64,000 bases of DNA from the NCBI GenBank assembly GCA_029532415.1, contig JAQOTA010000022.1, forward strand, positions 124,001 to 188,000, read 5' to 3'. The position numbers and the translations under genes are program-made. The notes below the pieces were generated by a model, which saw only the letters and a list, made by a program, of their open reading frames with translations, was not told where the DNA came from and made no database searches. The DNA is from Marasmius tenuissimus (lineage: Eukaryota > Basidiomycota > Agaricomycetes > Agaricales > Marasmiaceae). This document shows positions 10,893 to 22,627 of the stretch, one piece after another. Each line of letters opens with the position of its first letter. The stretch's first letter is position 1.

Positions 10893-12557
10893 TGTCTTCC
10901 GAGGCTGAGCAGGTCCTTGAGTGAACTGAAGAATACCATCTCAAAATAGTGCTGCTTTTATACCAGATTCATCGGTTTTACAGGGCACAACCCGAGTCAC
11001 CCCGAGTCCCTCGAAGTTGGGACTTCTAAGCCCGACAATGGCACGGACCCTCATGGTTCAAACGAGCCGGTCGGTCCATTGACAACCTAAAATATGAAAT
11101 CCGAACGAAAGATGAGCAATTAACTGAAAAATCAATAAGTGGTACCTGTGCCTTCCTGTACGGCGCAAGCGGCTCGTATCGACCTTGTCTGGACCCAGAG
11201 TCTAACGCGTAAACGAACCTTAGTGCGCGGTCAGGTCCTGCTGATGGAAAGAATGAACATATACTCGTGTCTACGTCGTCTCGCACCCGCAGAGTCAAGA
11301 AACTTGGCAGGAAAAAAATGCTGTGGCTAGGTCAGGATGTACTTGGAGCATTCATATATAATATCGGATGGGCACCAGGCAAGGAAGCTCTGGGTCAAGG
11401 AACCCTCGCACAGATGTGAATTTGGGACGACAAGTGCTAGATATATGCGTCACAGGGCAATAGGACTGAGATCAAGTATCAGTTGATACTGACATTCGAT
11501 ACGTACTAGAGGTCAAGCTCAAACTTCAAGCTTCAACGTTCAACGTTCAGCAAGCGGGAAGCGACTGGAACTTCATTCGAACAATCTTTGGAAGTTCGGC
11601 CATGCTCCATGTGTGCGTGTAATTCACGAGCTGATCGCTGAGGATTTTGAAATGATCAGCTATCTTACCGATATAGTGAACGGCGAATGGATTCGTTCGG
11701 AAAATCGTGCAGCCTGGGCAGTGAGAGGAGTCGGATCCAGAGATGGACGGGCGCTTATATAGTCTGAAGTCGATCTTTCGGGCGCTTGTCCTCCTCTTAT
11801 ACGACCACCTACGACCACCAGGGTTCAACCGAGGTTCAACTCAGTCTGGTACCAGTCGAATGTCCATATTCTTCTCTTAGAAACGAGCTACTCGGCCCTT
11901 AGAGTTAAGGAATGAAGAACGATAGCCACCATCCTTGTTGCGCTCAGGCTTCACCGACACCTCAGAGCTTTCGCGCTTGATGAATCGATGACTGATGGCC
12001 CAGAATGGGATTCAACGAAGTTGGACAAGTTGACAAATATCTGAGAATCGTGGGATCTGAGAATTGAGGATGTACAGGAGATTGGAGGGGAGAATGGTTA
12101 ATCGTGAGTCTTTTCGAGTTCTCTGTTCCCTGCCCTCTTTGGTGTTGATTATCTGAAAACTTTCGATGTTACGGCCGAAAATCATGACTTGATCATCCCT
12201 CTTCAGCATTCTAGAACTGCTACATTTGTTGAGAGATCTGCTGAGGCGCTCATCATGCTCTTGTCCCACCCATCTTGAGCCGGCGACACACCTGGACGCT
12301 TATATTTTTGTTGTGACCACCTGCTTCAAGTTCTCAAATTATTGACAGATGCCATCAACATGCTTTCCCTACACCGCCGGAGCGTGTGATCAAGGGTTTC
12401 CTCACCACCACCACCATTTCGCGATAACAGAAACTTCGTTACCTCCCTCTGACCCCCTCGTCTACGTTCGGCCCAGCCGAGCTGCTTTGTCACATTTAAC
12501 GATCGCCGGAGTACGTCTTTCTCTACCATAGACAACGAAAGAGCAAGCACGGCACCT
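10893..12557. other. Intergenic region between the lectin-like gene and NACHT copy C
   Basis: Short open frames on both strands lack start context, introns or recognisable families. I see no supported gene in these 1.66 kb. The right end should contain the promoter of the + strand NACHT gene. Confidence 0.5.
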
Positions 12558-15356
12558 ATGCGATATGTTGATCCTGGTCGAGGCCCCCGTTTCAACAACA
12601 GTGGGACACGCCAGAATATCAACTATGGTCGGGACCAGAATATCAACCACCACGGAAACCAGAACATCAATAGCGGAGGGCAGATTGCCCAGGCGGTTGG
12701 AGGGGCGGTGAATCAGAATAGCGCAGGTCGAGATCTCATCAACAACAACAACTTTTACTCAACGGGTGTCAGTGGTGAGTCTTTTACTCCGCATGTCTAC
12801 TCCAATTGCTCTGACAGTGGAGTGTTTCAATACAGCATTTGAGCACCTCGTGAGCATAACCGCCGGGGTTGGCGCATCCCATAAAGCCGAGCAGCAGTTC
12901 GAGCGAGGCGATTGCCTTCCAGGAACCCGCGTAGAAGCTCTGAGAATGATTTATCATTGGAGGTCGAGCAAGGAGCAAAAACACCCGGTCTGTTGGCTTT
13001 CAGGCCCCGCCGGAGTCGGAAAATCTGCTGTCGCCATGACTGTCGCCCAGGAATGCGAGAACGAGGGCCTTCTGGCCTCCTCATTCTTCTTCTTTCGATC
13101 CGACCCCAAACGCAATAACCCCTCCGCACTCATACCCACCATTGCTCACGACCTTGCCTCCGCAATGTCCCTCATACGACACTATATTGAACAAAGACTC
13201 TCTAAGAATCCCAGGATCCCAGAGGCCACCTTGGAAGACCAGTTTCATGAACTGATCGTCGAACCCGTCTTGTCGTTGTGGGGTTTATTCATTGAACATC
13301 CGGGGTCTCCTTCCACTTCTAACGTCGTCGTTATTGACGGGCTGGATGAGTGCGGTAACGAGGAGGACCAGTTGCGCATCCTCTCCATCATCCAATCTAC
13401 CTACCAACGAGCGCCCCACTTCCCATTGCGATTCTTAATCTGCAGCCGGCCAGAATTATGGCTCCAGGAAGCCTTCGCGGACGAACCTCTCTGTCAATTC
13501 TCGAAAAGGATCATTTTGGACAATTCACTAGCAGCTCGTGAAGACATCAGACGATATTATCGCCATCGCTTCCATGAAATCGTCACTTCTCGAAAGTATG
13601 CCCAAGTTCGGTTCCCGATCCCCTGGCCGTCGGAGCCTGATCTCGAAATTCTGATTGAGCGGTCCTGCGGTCAGTTCATCTTCGCGGCGACCGTGATCAA
13701 GTTCATCAAGGGTCCATTCAGACACCCAATCGAGCAGCTTCGCATAATTATCGAAAACACCCGGCCGAGTCGACCAGGATCATCACCCTACCAACAACTT
13801 GATATGCTCTATGACTACATACTCAGTGTCAATCCAGACTACGAGGAAGTCCGCCCCATTCTTGCAGCTATCCTTGTGATCTCGAATGTCAACGTGAAAA
13901 CCCCAGCATGCATTGAGTTGCTTCTGGGACTGCCTGTTGGTCAGGTAGCCGCAACACTACGTGGCATGCATTCGGTACTGGACATTCGAGGTTACGGTGG
14001 TGAAATTCGCGTCTTCCACACCTCGTTCAGTGACTATCTGGTCGATCAGACTAGGTCAGGCTGTTTTCACATTGACGTCAACACTCAAAAACCTGTCATC
14101 GCACGACAGTGGCTCCAGAGCCTCGCAACCAGTAAAGTGCAGACTTACAGGTATGAAGCCATTCAGCCTATCAATTCTTACATGGATCTGATTCCCTTTT
14201 CCGTGCATTTGTAGCCTTCAAAAAATTTATGACACGGTGACCATGCACTTCTTCACGGAATGGATGGAGTTCTGCACGTCGATTCTCAAGCCAACCAGAG
14301 ATTTATTGGACAGTTTGTGGAATGTTGACTGCGCATTTGCTTATCTGGCAGTTCGAAGGTTTCCTCAAAGCTCTGACTGGTATTTTGCGTTCAATAAACT
14401 GGTACCATGGATGCTGAAATATGTGAGTTTGATTAACTACTTTTCTTCGCTACACTTTACTCATGTTTCTTTGTCACCAGCATGACCCGGCAATCAGTCA
14501 AAATGAAGACGAGAGGCAAGGTGGAGACCACGGAAGGGCTGAGGAAAACGCACGTCTCAAGGCTGAGGGACATCCATCCTATAACGAAGGCCAATGTGTG
14601 GTTGAGGCTCGCAGTCGCGGGATGGTTAAAGGAGGCGACGGACCTGCTCTGGTGCAGCGTCTCGTGCACAAATTCCAGAACCACCCCGGGCGCTTCCATC
14701 TCGAATGGCCCTCGGGCGAGTCGCGAAACAATGTCGTATACTGGATCATCCATCAGACCACGAGATGCCCAGGAGATATTCAACTCGATATGTCACCACC
14801 CATCAATGTCGACGACCTGCACCTTACAGACTGCCACTGTGATCTTTCTGGGGGGGATGAGTCATGCAATCCAGGGCACATTGCATACCAGGAAGCTTGT
14901 ATGCAGTATGTCAGGGCTTTTGTTTCCCATTTCGAGACCCTTGTCCAGTGCGACACAGACGACAATCGCATCATCATGGGGTTGGAAGCCACATTTTACA
15001 ACATAGTCAGGTCGTTACTCCTGAAACACTGTCGTCTCGATATGGAACTGTTGTCGCTCTGTCGGACGTTTTTTGGGCTTGCGAATGGTTGTTTGGTGAT
15101 GCAGATCTATTCTGGGTGGGGGGAGGGAGGAAGGAGGAATATTCTCGAGTGGATTGAGGTGAGTACTGTTTCTCTGGGCTCTGATTCCCAGTCAGTGCTG
15201 TAAGGCACCATCATTGATGATCCCTGTCCTCGGTAGACCTTCCCGGACAGGTTCACCAAAGAGGGGGAAGCTTTGAAAGCACAGTTCCTTAGTCTCCCTT
15301 GGGCACGGTGGACTCACAATCAGGAAGCATGGAAGAAGTTTGGGCGGCGCCGGTGA
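12558..15356 (+). CDS. NACHT-domain NLR-like NTPase, copy C (complete)
   Basis: The spliced model joins 12558-12774, 12836-14150, 14215-14422, 14481-15158 and 15237-15356, giving 2,538 nt (845 aa) all in frame. The N-terminus repeats an Asn-rich unit three times or more (RQNINYGRDQNINHHGNQNI, then AGRDLINNNNF). The NACHT domain has P-loop GPAGVGKSAVAMT near residue 128, FFFFRSDPKRNNPSALIPT, Walker B VVVIDGLDECGNEE and FLICSRPELWL. Next come IELLLGLPVGQVAATLRGMH and FHTSFSDYLVD. The C-terminal domain matches the paralogues: GRFHLEWPSG, LTDCHCD, AYQEACMQYVRAF, LLLKHC, LCRTFF, ILEWIETFP and EALKAQ. Intron phases are the same as in the copies at 6747-9412 and 32306-34887, so all descend from one spliced ancestor. 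It is more diverged than copies A and B are from each other. Intracellular receptor function is inferred from the family. Confidence 0.9.
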
Positions 15357-18222
15357 ATGCTTGTTATTCGAAACTGGACCGAGCCAAATGGTACGCAGTA
15401 TCACCGTGGCTACCAGAATACCCCATCTCAGATCACGCGTCATAGACAACAAAGTGAATTCCGTCTCATCTGGCTCCCCCTGACAGAGTTATCTTCGCCG
15501 GATGATAGACAGCGGCATCGTATTGGCGTTCGAGGAGAGGTGGGACAATTAGAGGACGCTCCAGACGCCCCGGCATGTAATAACCCCTAACCCCTAGGTT
15601 CTTTGTTGATGGACTCACAGTACAGTAACAATGACGGCGAGTTCAAGGCACACCTTCTTACCGCATATCTCGAAGGCTCAACCAACACATGGTTTACGCG
15701 TCGAGACTGTCATTGTGATCCAAGTGGAAATATCATAATTGCTCACCACGCGTAGCGTAGCGTAGTCGGTTCACGGTGATATACAAGTATTGCGAACGCA
15801 CAAGACGTGATTATCAATATCTAGAATAGTAATGAGACCGTATTTGCAGTTTCTTACTACGGATGGTTGGAGTCTGCAAACGGAAAACTTTAACATGACG
15901 AGGAGAGAAATCACAGAAGTAGCGGGGAAACGGCGGGGAGCAGAAAAACCAGACTCGACCTGTTGAAACTCGCGCTAGAGCCTAGAGCCTGCAACCTCGA
16001 TCCAAGAACCAGCCCAGAAAAGCGCGATACACAGATTGTTGGATGGGTCGAGCGTGTCGCCGCAGGGTCGTTGTCTGACTAAAGGGTGGTGTTGGCGACA
16101 CTGCAGGATGACGCCAAATCAAAGATGCTACTAAGGCGAATGGAAAGATGAGGAGGTGAGGAAAAAGTGGATACGAGTTGAGATTGAGGTGCCGATCGAG
16201 TGCATAGGCGTAGAACGCAAAACTAAGAATAGATGAGGATGACGGTACTGTATCGGTACAGTAGAGGCGGGACGATGTAGAGTGAGCAAAAGAGAAGGAA
16301 GGATGATAAAAACAATCAGAACCGACGACAGCAGGCTCGAAAGCCTCCGTGAGATCTGACCTTTTGAATTCGTATGTGTCGCAATCTAAGATTGCCAATC
16401 TTCACAAGGCCTCACTGGTCAAATGAATGGTGCTGGGCCTGGCAATCGTAGTCGGGTGATAAATGCTTGTATAGTTCGTGTTACAAACTCGACTCGATAC
16501 CATTCTGAATACCTACCAAACAGACAAAAACCGAACAGCGATATTCATTGCTTTGTCGGGATTACGCCGGTATTACTAGGTGTCGTACTTAGGAAAGAGA
16601 GGCCAACAAGCGCCCACACAGATACGCGATTTTCTGAAACGGCTAGCCCGGCAAGCCCTGCTTTATACTTTTGAAGAAGACGATCGTTCTATAAAACAGC
16701 TAGCAAGCTTCTACGAGTCGCGTGAGCCACGCGATGAGGAGATTCAGAGCTTTCTTGGGATCTTCGACCTGTTTACTCCGGCTGAGGCGATCTCTCGTCA
16801 GATTCCGTCGTATCCAGCCAGTTCGGCCTCGGTATTTGCAACCTGAATCCATCTTCCCGTTACGTTGAATGTACGTAGACGAAAGATTGAGGTTAGGGTG
16901 TCTTTCAAAAGTCATGGTCTAGTAAATCCGGCCAGCAAAACATGGTAGCTTGAACTTTCTACAGGTGGGAGAGAAGAGGAGGGGCCCGGGGCAAGCGCCC
17001 ACAAATGACGAACTCCTCGCTCAGACCATCACCTCGATATGCCAGCACTCAGCACTCTTTTGAATCATCTTTGCACCGATATAAGCAGGCAGAAATAAAT
17101 CGTCCCTCTCATCTTGACTTGATTCTCTTTCTACCTCTGGACGACCTGGAGCCTTCTCCAAATTTTGCAGCCTCAGAAACCTGTTATCACAATTCAAGTT
17201 TGTGACTCGGACGGGATGGAGAATGTGAAAGGCAGTGAATTTGAGCTTTACTTTGGCGGAATCTCGCCAGAGGGTGCGCATGTCGCTCCATTGAACCGTG
17301 ACTGGTCTCATTGAACCAGTCCTCTCGCCCAGATCTAGTCTTGCCCGACGCCCAGCCAGACCACACTACCACGAGCTCTTTTGTTTATTTGAGTGTCGTT
17401 GTAGCCCAGATCTTGCATGGCTCTTCGGGTTCTATGCTTTACTACCACATAGCTGTTCAGCCAATGTCCTTCCTCGCCGATTTGCCATTTCTGTTTCGTT
17501 GATTTCCGTCTCAAGAATCTCCTACGCTCAGTCCTGTTCTCTCAGCTCATCCACTCGGCGGCCTTGTTGAGTGGACTGCCTGGTTTCATAACAAGCTGAC
17601 TAGCCACAACACCACCCCGTTCATGGACCTCATCCACATAGGCACCTCACATCAACCTCAAAAGTCGCATACAGGGTATAAACAGAAGCGGCCCCGCCGA
17701 CGAGGTTCATCGAGCTTTCATGGCGAACTCGCCAAAGCATCATAACCATACTCGGGGCCTTGTGAAGACTTCTTTCGTGCCGAATCCCAGCCACAGCCTC
17801 AGTCGCTACCACTCAATTGTTCGCGCGGTTAGTCTGAAGTGAAGAGAGCGCCATTATCGGTTTTGGTGCGTAGTGATTCGACCCGCGGAATCTGAACCAT
17901 TGCAAAAGCCCAGGGCAAGAGTTTGGTCGCTCGCATAGTGCTTCTCATGCCCGTGATGGGCGTTGATGAAGTAAGAGAGAAGAGTGGTCAACAAGCACCC
18001 ACACAGCGCCTAAAACGGCTCGACAAATTCTCGATCGGGCCACACGATGAACTAATTCAAAGCTGCTGTATTTCCATGTAAAGAGCTGCTGTACTTATTA
18101 GACATATGTTACGATGTATGTATAGATCCAAGAAACACCCACAGGGGCGCGGACGGCACCGCGATTAACACGACTGAGCGTAGATACAAAGTACAGTAAG
18201 GTTCATGGGCCTGAGCTAGTCC
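15357..18222. other. Gene-poor region with scattered repeat fragments
   Basis: There is no supported gene. An open frame of 138 codons on the minus strand (15982-16398) has hydrophobic patches but no family signature or intron context, and I do not call it. A short stretch near 16595-16640 (AACAAGCGCCCACACAG) recurs near 17980 and 20705, at the left border of each unit of the neighbouring duplication. This suggests that the region was built from copies of the same sequence. Confidence 0.5.
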
Positions 18223-19727
18223 TCAGGCCTCAGTCTCCTCTTTCTTCAGCGTTAGCAGGCTATCGTATTCAATCTCGACCTTCGGAAGCCCGGATCCCTC
18301 CACCACCTCCGTTTTCACCACTCCCGACTCCACCTTGATCTTCTTCTTCTTCTTAGCCTTTGGCGCCTGAGCGCTTGGGCAGAGCTTGTCTTGGCTCAGG
18401 ACACACTGGTCACAGCGGGGTCCGATAGGGAGACACACCATCTGAAATGACGGTAGGTAGTTCGAAAGAAGAACAATATGTACCAGGAGAAGATGGGATG
18501 TACCTGTCCGAACCCAACGAGCATGTAATTGATCTCAGCGTGTAATTCCTTCGGAAGCCATGATTGAAGGTTCAGTCTAGCGTAGAAATGGTCGGTAAAA
18601 CTCCCATCTGAGGCGTCGGAAGCGCGAAACCAAGAGGCACGCACCTCGTCTCCTCGGGATTCTTGGTTGGCGGTTTGTGCCAACCAAGTCGATTCGTTAT
18701 TCGATGAACGTGCACATCAACACCTATGCCAAGGTTCCTGTATGTGAGGTTTCCTTAATCGAGGTCAAAACTAGGGAAGATGACCCCACGTACAGGTTCC
18801 AGGCCACCTGTAAAGCCAAAAAAGCCATCTTGGGCCCAACCCCTGGAAGAGAACACAATTCGTCCACCGTCTTCGGTACTTCAGACTCGAAATCATCTCG
18901 GAGTCGTATTGCTGTTTGTTTGATATACCTAGAGAACAAACCTGAGTTATACAAGACAAGTAGAGACGAAATCTTTCGGCGTAACTCACTGAGACTTTCT
19001 CCTCCAAAACCCAACTTTGTTTATAGCTTCGGATATCGTGCTTTCGTCTGCTTCAATGATCCCGCCTACAGAAATTGATCCTCCGAGCGCGGTTCGGAGC
19101 TTCGAGACGGCAGCATCCGTAACTTCGTCTTTGGTTTGGGCTGAGAGCATTAATGACACGAGAGTGGTAAATCGTTTGTTCTGTGCAATCAGAATCATGT
19201 TAACTTGAGTAAAACGATGAATGAAAGATCAATAGAAGACCAACCTGGGGATTCTGCTCCACAGACTGGGCTTGGTCGCATCCCATGGTGTCCACTGGTG
19301 CGACAATGTGTCTCCTCATCTCCCGGATCTTCTCGTACACTTCTTGCCAGTGGTCTGGAGCAGGATGAGGTTTCTCCAGTGATTGTCGGATAGGTTTTTG
19401 TTTGCGAGGAGTTTTCGAGGGCGAGGGCGATGCGAGCATCGTTTCCTTGGACTCAGCGACGACCGAGGTTGTTTTTCGCGCTTTCTTTCTCTTCTTTGGG
19501 GTTTCCTCAGCCAGTGGAGTCAAGTCTTGACTGGACCCCTGAACAAATTCGGAGTCATCATGCTCCTCCAACTTGACGCGTTTGGTCGGTCTTTCTGTTT
19601 CTGTTTCTGTTTCTGTTGAGGTGTCAAGCTCAAAGAGGGTGACTGAAGAGTTGTAAAGGCTAGCTTTGGTTGCGAGTCTCGTTGAAGAACGCGTCGAAAT
19701 GGACCTTCGTAGAGAAGATGAAGCCAT
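18223..19727 (-). CDS. NTH1: Endonuclease III-like DNA glycosylase/AP lyase, copy 1
   Basis: This is a bifunctional base-excision-repair enzyme that removes oxidised pyrimidines and cuts the abasic site. The model joins 19727-19245, 19180-18990, 18928-18794, 18737-18645, 18576-18504 and 18441-18223: 1,194 nt, 397 aa, all in frame. The N-terminus is basic and Ser/Thr-rich with [13 protein letters not shown] and [10 protein letters not shown], likely targeting signals. The core has [18 protein letters not shown], the helix-hairpin-helix [13 protein letters not shown] with the catalytic Lys, and [17 protein letters not shown] with the catalytic Asp. The iron-sulphur ligands are [19 protein letters not shown], spaced C-x6-C-x2-C-x7-C. 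The acidic/Lys-rich tail reads [12 protein letters not shown]. It shares a short divergent promoter with the amidohydrolase pseudogene. A second intact copy lies at 20936-22430. Confidence 0.92.
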
Positions 19728-19916
19728 CAAACAATGATGGACAAGAACAAGAGTCAGTGGGGGTAGACGCGTGGGATTCTTCGATGATATCATTCCTACT
19801 TATCTAATCTGATTTCCACCTGCTCCTCCTGAAGTATCTTTCCTTCTCCCAACACAACCGTTAGCCTGCGCCTATACTTACCCACTTTTGCTTTCTGCGC
19901 GACTAGATCACTGTGT
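19728..19916. promoter_or_regulatory. Divergent promoter between NTH1 copy 1 and the amidohydrolase pseudogene
   Basis: These 189 bp separate two head-to-head starts and contain CTTATCTAATCTGATTT and a CT-rich stretch before the + strand ATG. Both are also present in the duplicate (22431-22627). Function is inferred from position and conservation between the copies. Confidence 0.5.
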
Positions 19917-20272
19917 ATGGTTAAGGAGCTTTCGAATTCTCAGTGGGAACGGCAAAGCTTTCGACAAGGAGCTTCCAGCAATAGGTCAAAGTCAACTCGG
20001 TTAGCTATCTCTCTTGCCCTCTCCTTTACTTTGGCAGGCGGTATCGTTTACTCGAATCTCGGCTGGGGCGTGGAGCTGAAACTCAAGGGCCTTCGATCCC
20101 GCTGGGGAAGAGATGTCAAGATCGCGAATACATATCATTATGTGGTATGCTCGTCACCCAAACGCCAGAGCGCCGCCGTCTACCCACGCCACTTGTCGCG
20201 TCCCGTTCTGATCCAGCACCCTCGAGATCTATCGTCCCTCAAAGCTCGCACCTCTCGTCTTGCGCAAGAATG
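19917..20272 (+). pseudogene. Truncated amidohydrolase pseudogene (5' fragment)
   Basis: This is the 5' end of the gene that is complete at 22628-25266. The membrane anchor is preserved ([20 protein letters not shown]) and so is VCSSP. Similarity to the intact copy stops near 20175, where the expected TVDPNNSRV segment is replaced by unrelated sequence; the open frame ends at 20272. No exon with the metal-binding His-x-His or other catalytic motifs follows, so it cannot encode an active hydrolase. It might still be transcribed from the duplicated divergent promoter and give a short membrane peptide. Confidence 0.8.
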
Positions 20273-20935
20273 AGGGAACCGCAGTCGAGGTACTGCAAAT
20301 GCCTGGCGAGTCCATGGCGGAGCGAACATGAGGAACGGTAAGAGCAACTTGCAAGACTGAACAGTGTGATCGGTAGCTTGTACAAAGGGTCTGGATTTCG
20401 GTCAACCAGAACGTTCCCGCTGGCGTGAGCTTGGCTCTTGTCACCGTTGCGACTTCTGGTTCATTTTCTTCTCGATACTCTCGACTCGTGCATTCGGGCT
20501 GAGGCTATCTCGTCAAAATTCATCGCATCCAACCTTTGTGACCTCGGTGATGGCGACCCAAATCTATCTTCTCGTTGTATTGGCTGCACTCTGCTTGAAC
20601 GAAAGAGTGAAACTAGGCTGTCTTTCGAGACCAATTATCCAGTCGAATTCGTCGAGGGTTCAGAGTATTGGTACTCACGGTCACCAACATAGAGAAGAGG
20701 GGTCAACAAGTGCCCACACTGGCAGTGCCTGAAACGACTCGAGAAATTCTCGTCTCGGGCCACACGATGGAGGACCTCCAAGCTGCCGTGTATCCATGTA
20801 AAGAGCTGTATTAGACGTATGTTATTATGTATGTACAGGTCCAAGAAACACCTACACGGGCGCGGACGGCACCGCGATTAACACGACTGAACGTAAATAC
20901 AAGGTACAGTAAAGTCCATGGGCCTGAGCTGATCC
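20273..20935. other. Junction between the two duplication units
   Basis: No gene is seen. Sequence after 20690 repeats the left border of unit 1. The part before it shows weak similarity to 16780-16850 and no coding pattern. Confidence 0.45.
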
Positions 20936-22430
20936 TCAGGCCTCAGTCTCCTCTTTCTTGAGCGTTAGCAGGCTATCGTACTCAATTTCAACCTTCGGAC
21001 GCCCGGATTCCTCCACTACCTCCGTTTTCACCGACTCAGACTCCACCTTGATCTTCTTCATCTTCCTGGTCTTGGGCGCCTGAGCGCTCGGGCAGAGCTT
21101 GTCTTGGCTTAGGACACACTGGTTGCAGCGGGGCCCAATAGGGACGCACACCATCTGGAGTGATGGCAGGTAATTGGATGAAAGGACGATATATACTATG
21201 AGAGGATGGAACGTACCTGTCCAAACCCAACGAGCATGTGATTGATTTCTGCGTGTAATTCCTTCGGAAGCCATGATTGAAGGTTCAGTCTAACGTAGGA
21301 ATGGTCCATAAGATTCCCATCCGGCGCGTCGGAAACGCGAAACTAGACGGTACACACCTCGTCTCCTCGGAATTCTTGGTTGGCGGTTTGTGCCAACCAA
21401 GACGATTCGTTATTCGATGAACATGCACGTCAACGCCGATTCCGTAGTTTCTATATCAGTCATTTCATGAACTAAGGATAAAACTAGGAACGATAGCCAC
21501 ACGCACAAGTTCCAAGCTATCTGCAGGGCCAAAAACGCCATCTTAGGCCCGACCCCCGGAAGAGAGCATAATTCGTCCACCGTCTTCGGTACTTCAGACT
21601 CGAAATCGTCTCGAAGTCGGACTGCGGTTTGTTTGATATACCTAGAGGATAATCATGAATCACGCAACACAATTGAAGATAGAACTTTCGGCGAAACTTA
21701 CTGGGTCTTTCTCCTCCAGAAACCGACCTTGTTTATAGCTTCGGCGATCGTGCTCTCGTCTGCATCAATGATTCCATTGACAGAAATAGAACCGCCAAGC
21801 GCAGTTCGGAGCTTCTGGATGGCAACATCCGTGACTTCGTCTTTGGTTTGGGCTGAGAGCATCAGCGTGACGAGAGTGGTGAACCGTTTGTTCTGTGCAA
21901 TGAGAGTCGTATCAGCTTGAGTGAACCAACGAATGAAACATCAATGGTGGACCGACCTGGGGATTCTGCTCCCCAGAGTTGTCATGGCCGCCTCCCATGG
22001 TGTCCAAGGGCGCGACGATGTGTCTCCTCATCTCTCGAATCTTCTCGAACACCTCTTGCCAGTTCTCTGGAGCAGGATGAGGTTTGTCCAGTGATTGTCG
22101 GATGGGTTTCTGTTTTCGAGGAGTTTTCGAGGGCGAGGGCGATGCGAGTGTCGTTTCCTCGGTCTCAACGTCGACTGAGGGTTTTTTTCGCGCTCTGGCT
22201 TTCTTCTTCGGGGTTTCCTCAGCTAGTTCTGTAGTCAAGTCTGGAATAGACACCTGTACAAACTCGGAGTCATTGTGCTCCTCCAACTTGACGCGTTTGA
22301 TGGGTCTTTCTGTTTCTGTTGAGGTGTCAAGCTCAAGGAGGGTGACAGAAGAGTTGAAAAGGCTAGCTTTGGTTGCGAGTCTCGTTGAAGAGCGCGTCGA
22401 AATGGACCTTCGTAGAGAAGATGGAGCCAT
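20936..22430 (-). CDS. NTH1: Endonuclease III-like DNA glycosylase/AP lyase, copy 2
   Basis: This is the paralogue of the gene at 18223-19727 and also looks intact. The model joins 22430-21957, 21892-21702, 21641-21507, 21450-21358, 21289-21217 and 21154-20936. Exons 2-6 have the same lengths as in copy 1 (191, 135, 93, 73 and 219 nt); exon 1 is 9 nt shorter. The catalytic helix-hairpin-helix [13 protein letters not shown] and the [17 protein letters not shown] segment are kept, as is the cluster-binding [19 protein letters not shown]. Differences from copy 1 are mostly in the N-terminal linker ([19 protein letters not shown] is shared) and the tail. It is head-to-head with the complete amidohydrolase, 197 bp apart. 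No stop or frameshift was found in either copy, so both may be active or the duplication is recent. Confidence 0.92.
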
Positions 22431-22627
22431 CAAACAATGATGGACAAGAACCAGAGTCAGTGGGTAGATGCTAGATAGGGGTAAACTGTGGGGTTTAAGT
22501 AGATGATATCATTTCCACTTATCTAATCTGATTTGCATCTGCTCCCCTTATCTTTCCTTCTCCCAACACAACCGTTAACCTGCGCCTATACCCACTTTTA
22601 CGATCTGACTTAGCTGCAGCACTTTGT
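22431..22627. promoter_or_regulatory. Divergent promoter between NTH1 copy 2 and the amidohydrolase
   Basis: This is the counterpart of 19728-19916. CTTATCTAATCTGATTT and the CT-rich segment ending near CCCAACACAACCGTTA are shared. The region must drive both genes. Confidence 0.5.

Larger units (their letters stand above)
17960..20175. repeat. Tandem segmental duplication, unit 1
   Basis: This matches 20690-22880 in order and orientation: the border repeat, the complete NTH1-like gene, the divergent promoter and the 5' end of the amidohydrolase gene. Similarity is lost about 250 bp into the amidohydrolase. Exon lengths of the two NTH1 copies are equal except for exon 1. Boundaries are approximate. 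Confidence 0.85.

Noticed and set aside
15982..16398. 138-codon minus-strand frame with hydrophobic segments
   Set aside because: No family signature, intron context or duplicate; it lies in a gene-poor repeat zone.
19728..19793. Longer NTH1 copy 1 starting at ATG 19793
   Set aside because: The duplicate copy has no in-frame equivalent, and both copies share the ATG at 19727/22430.
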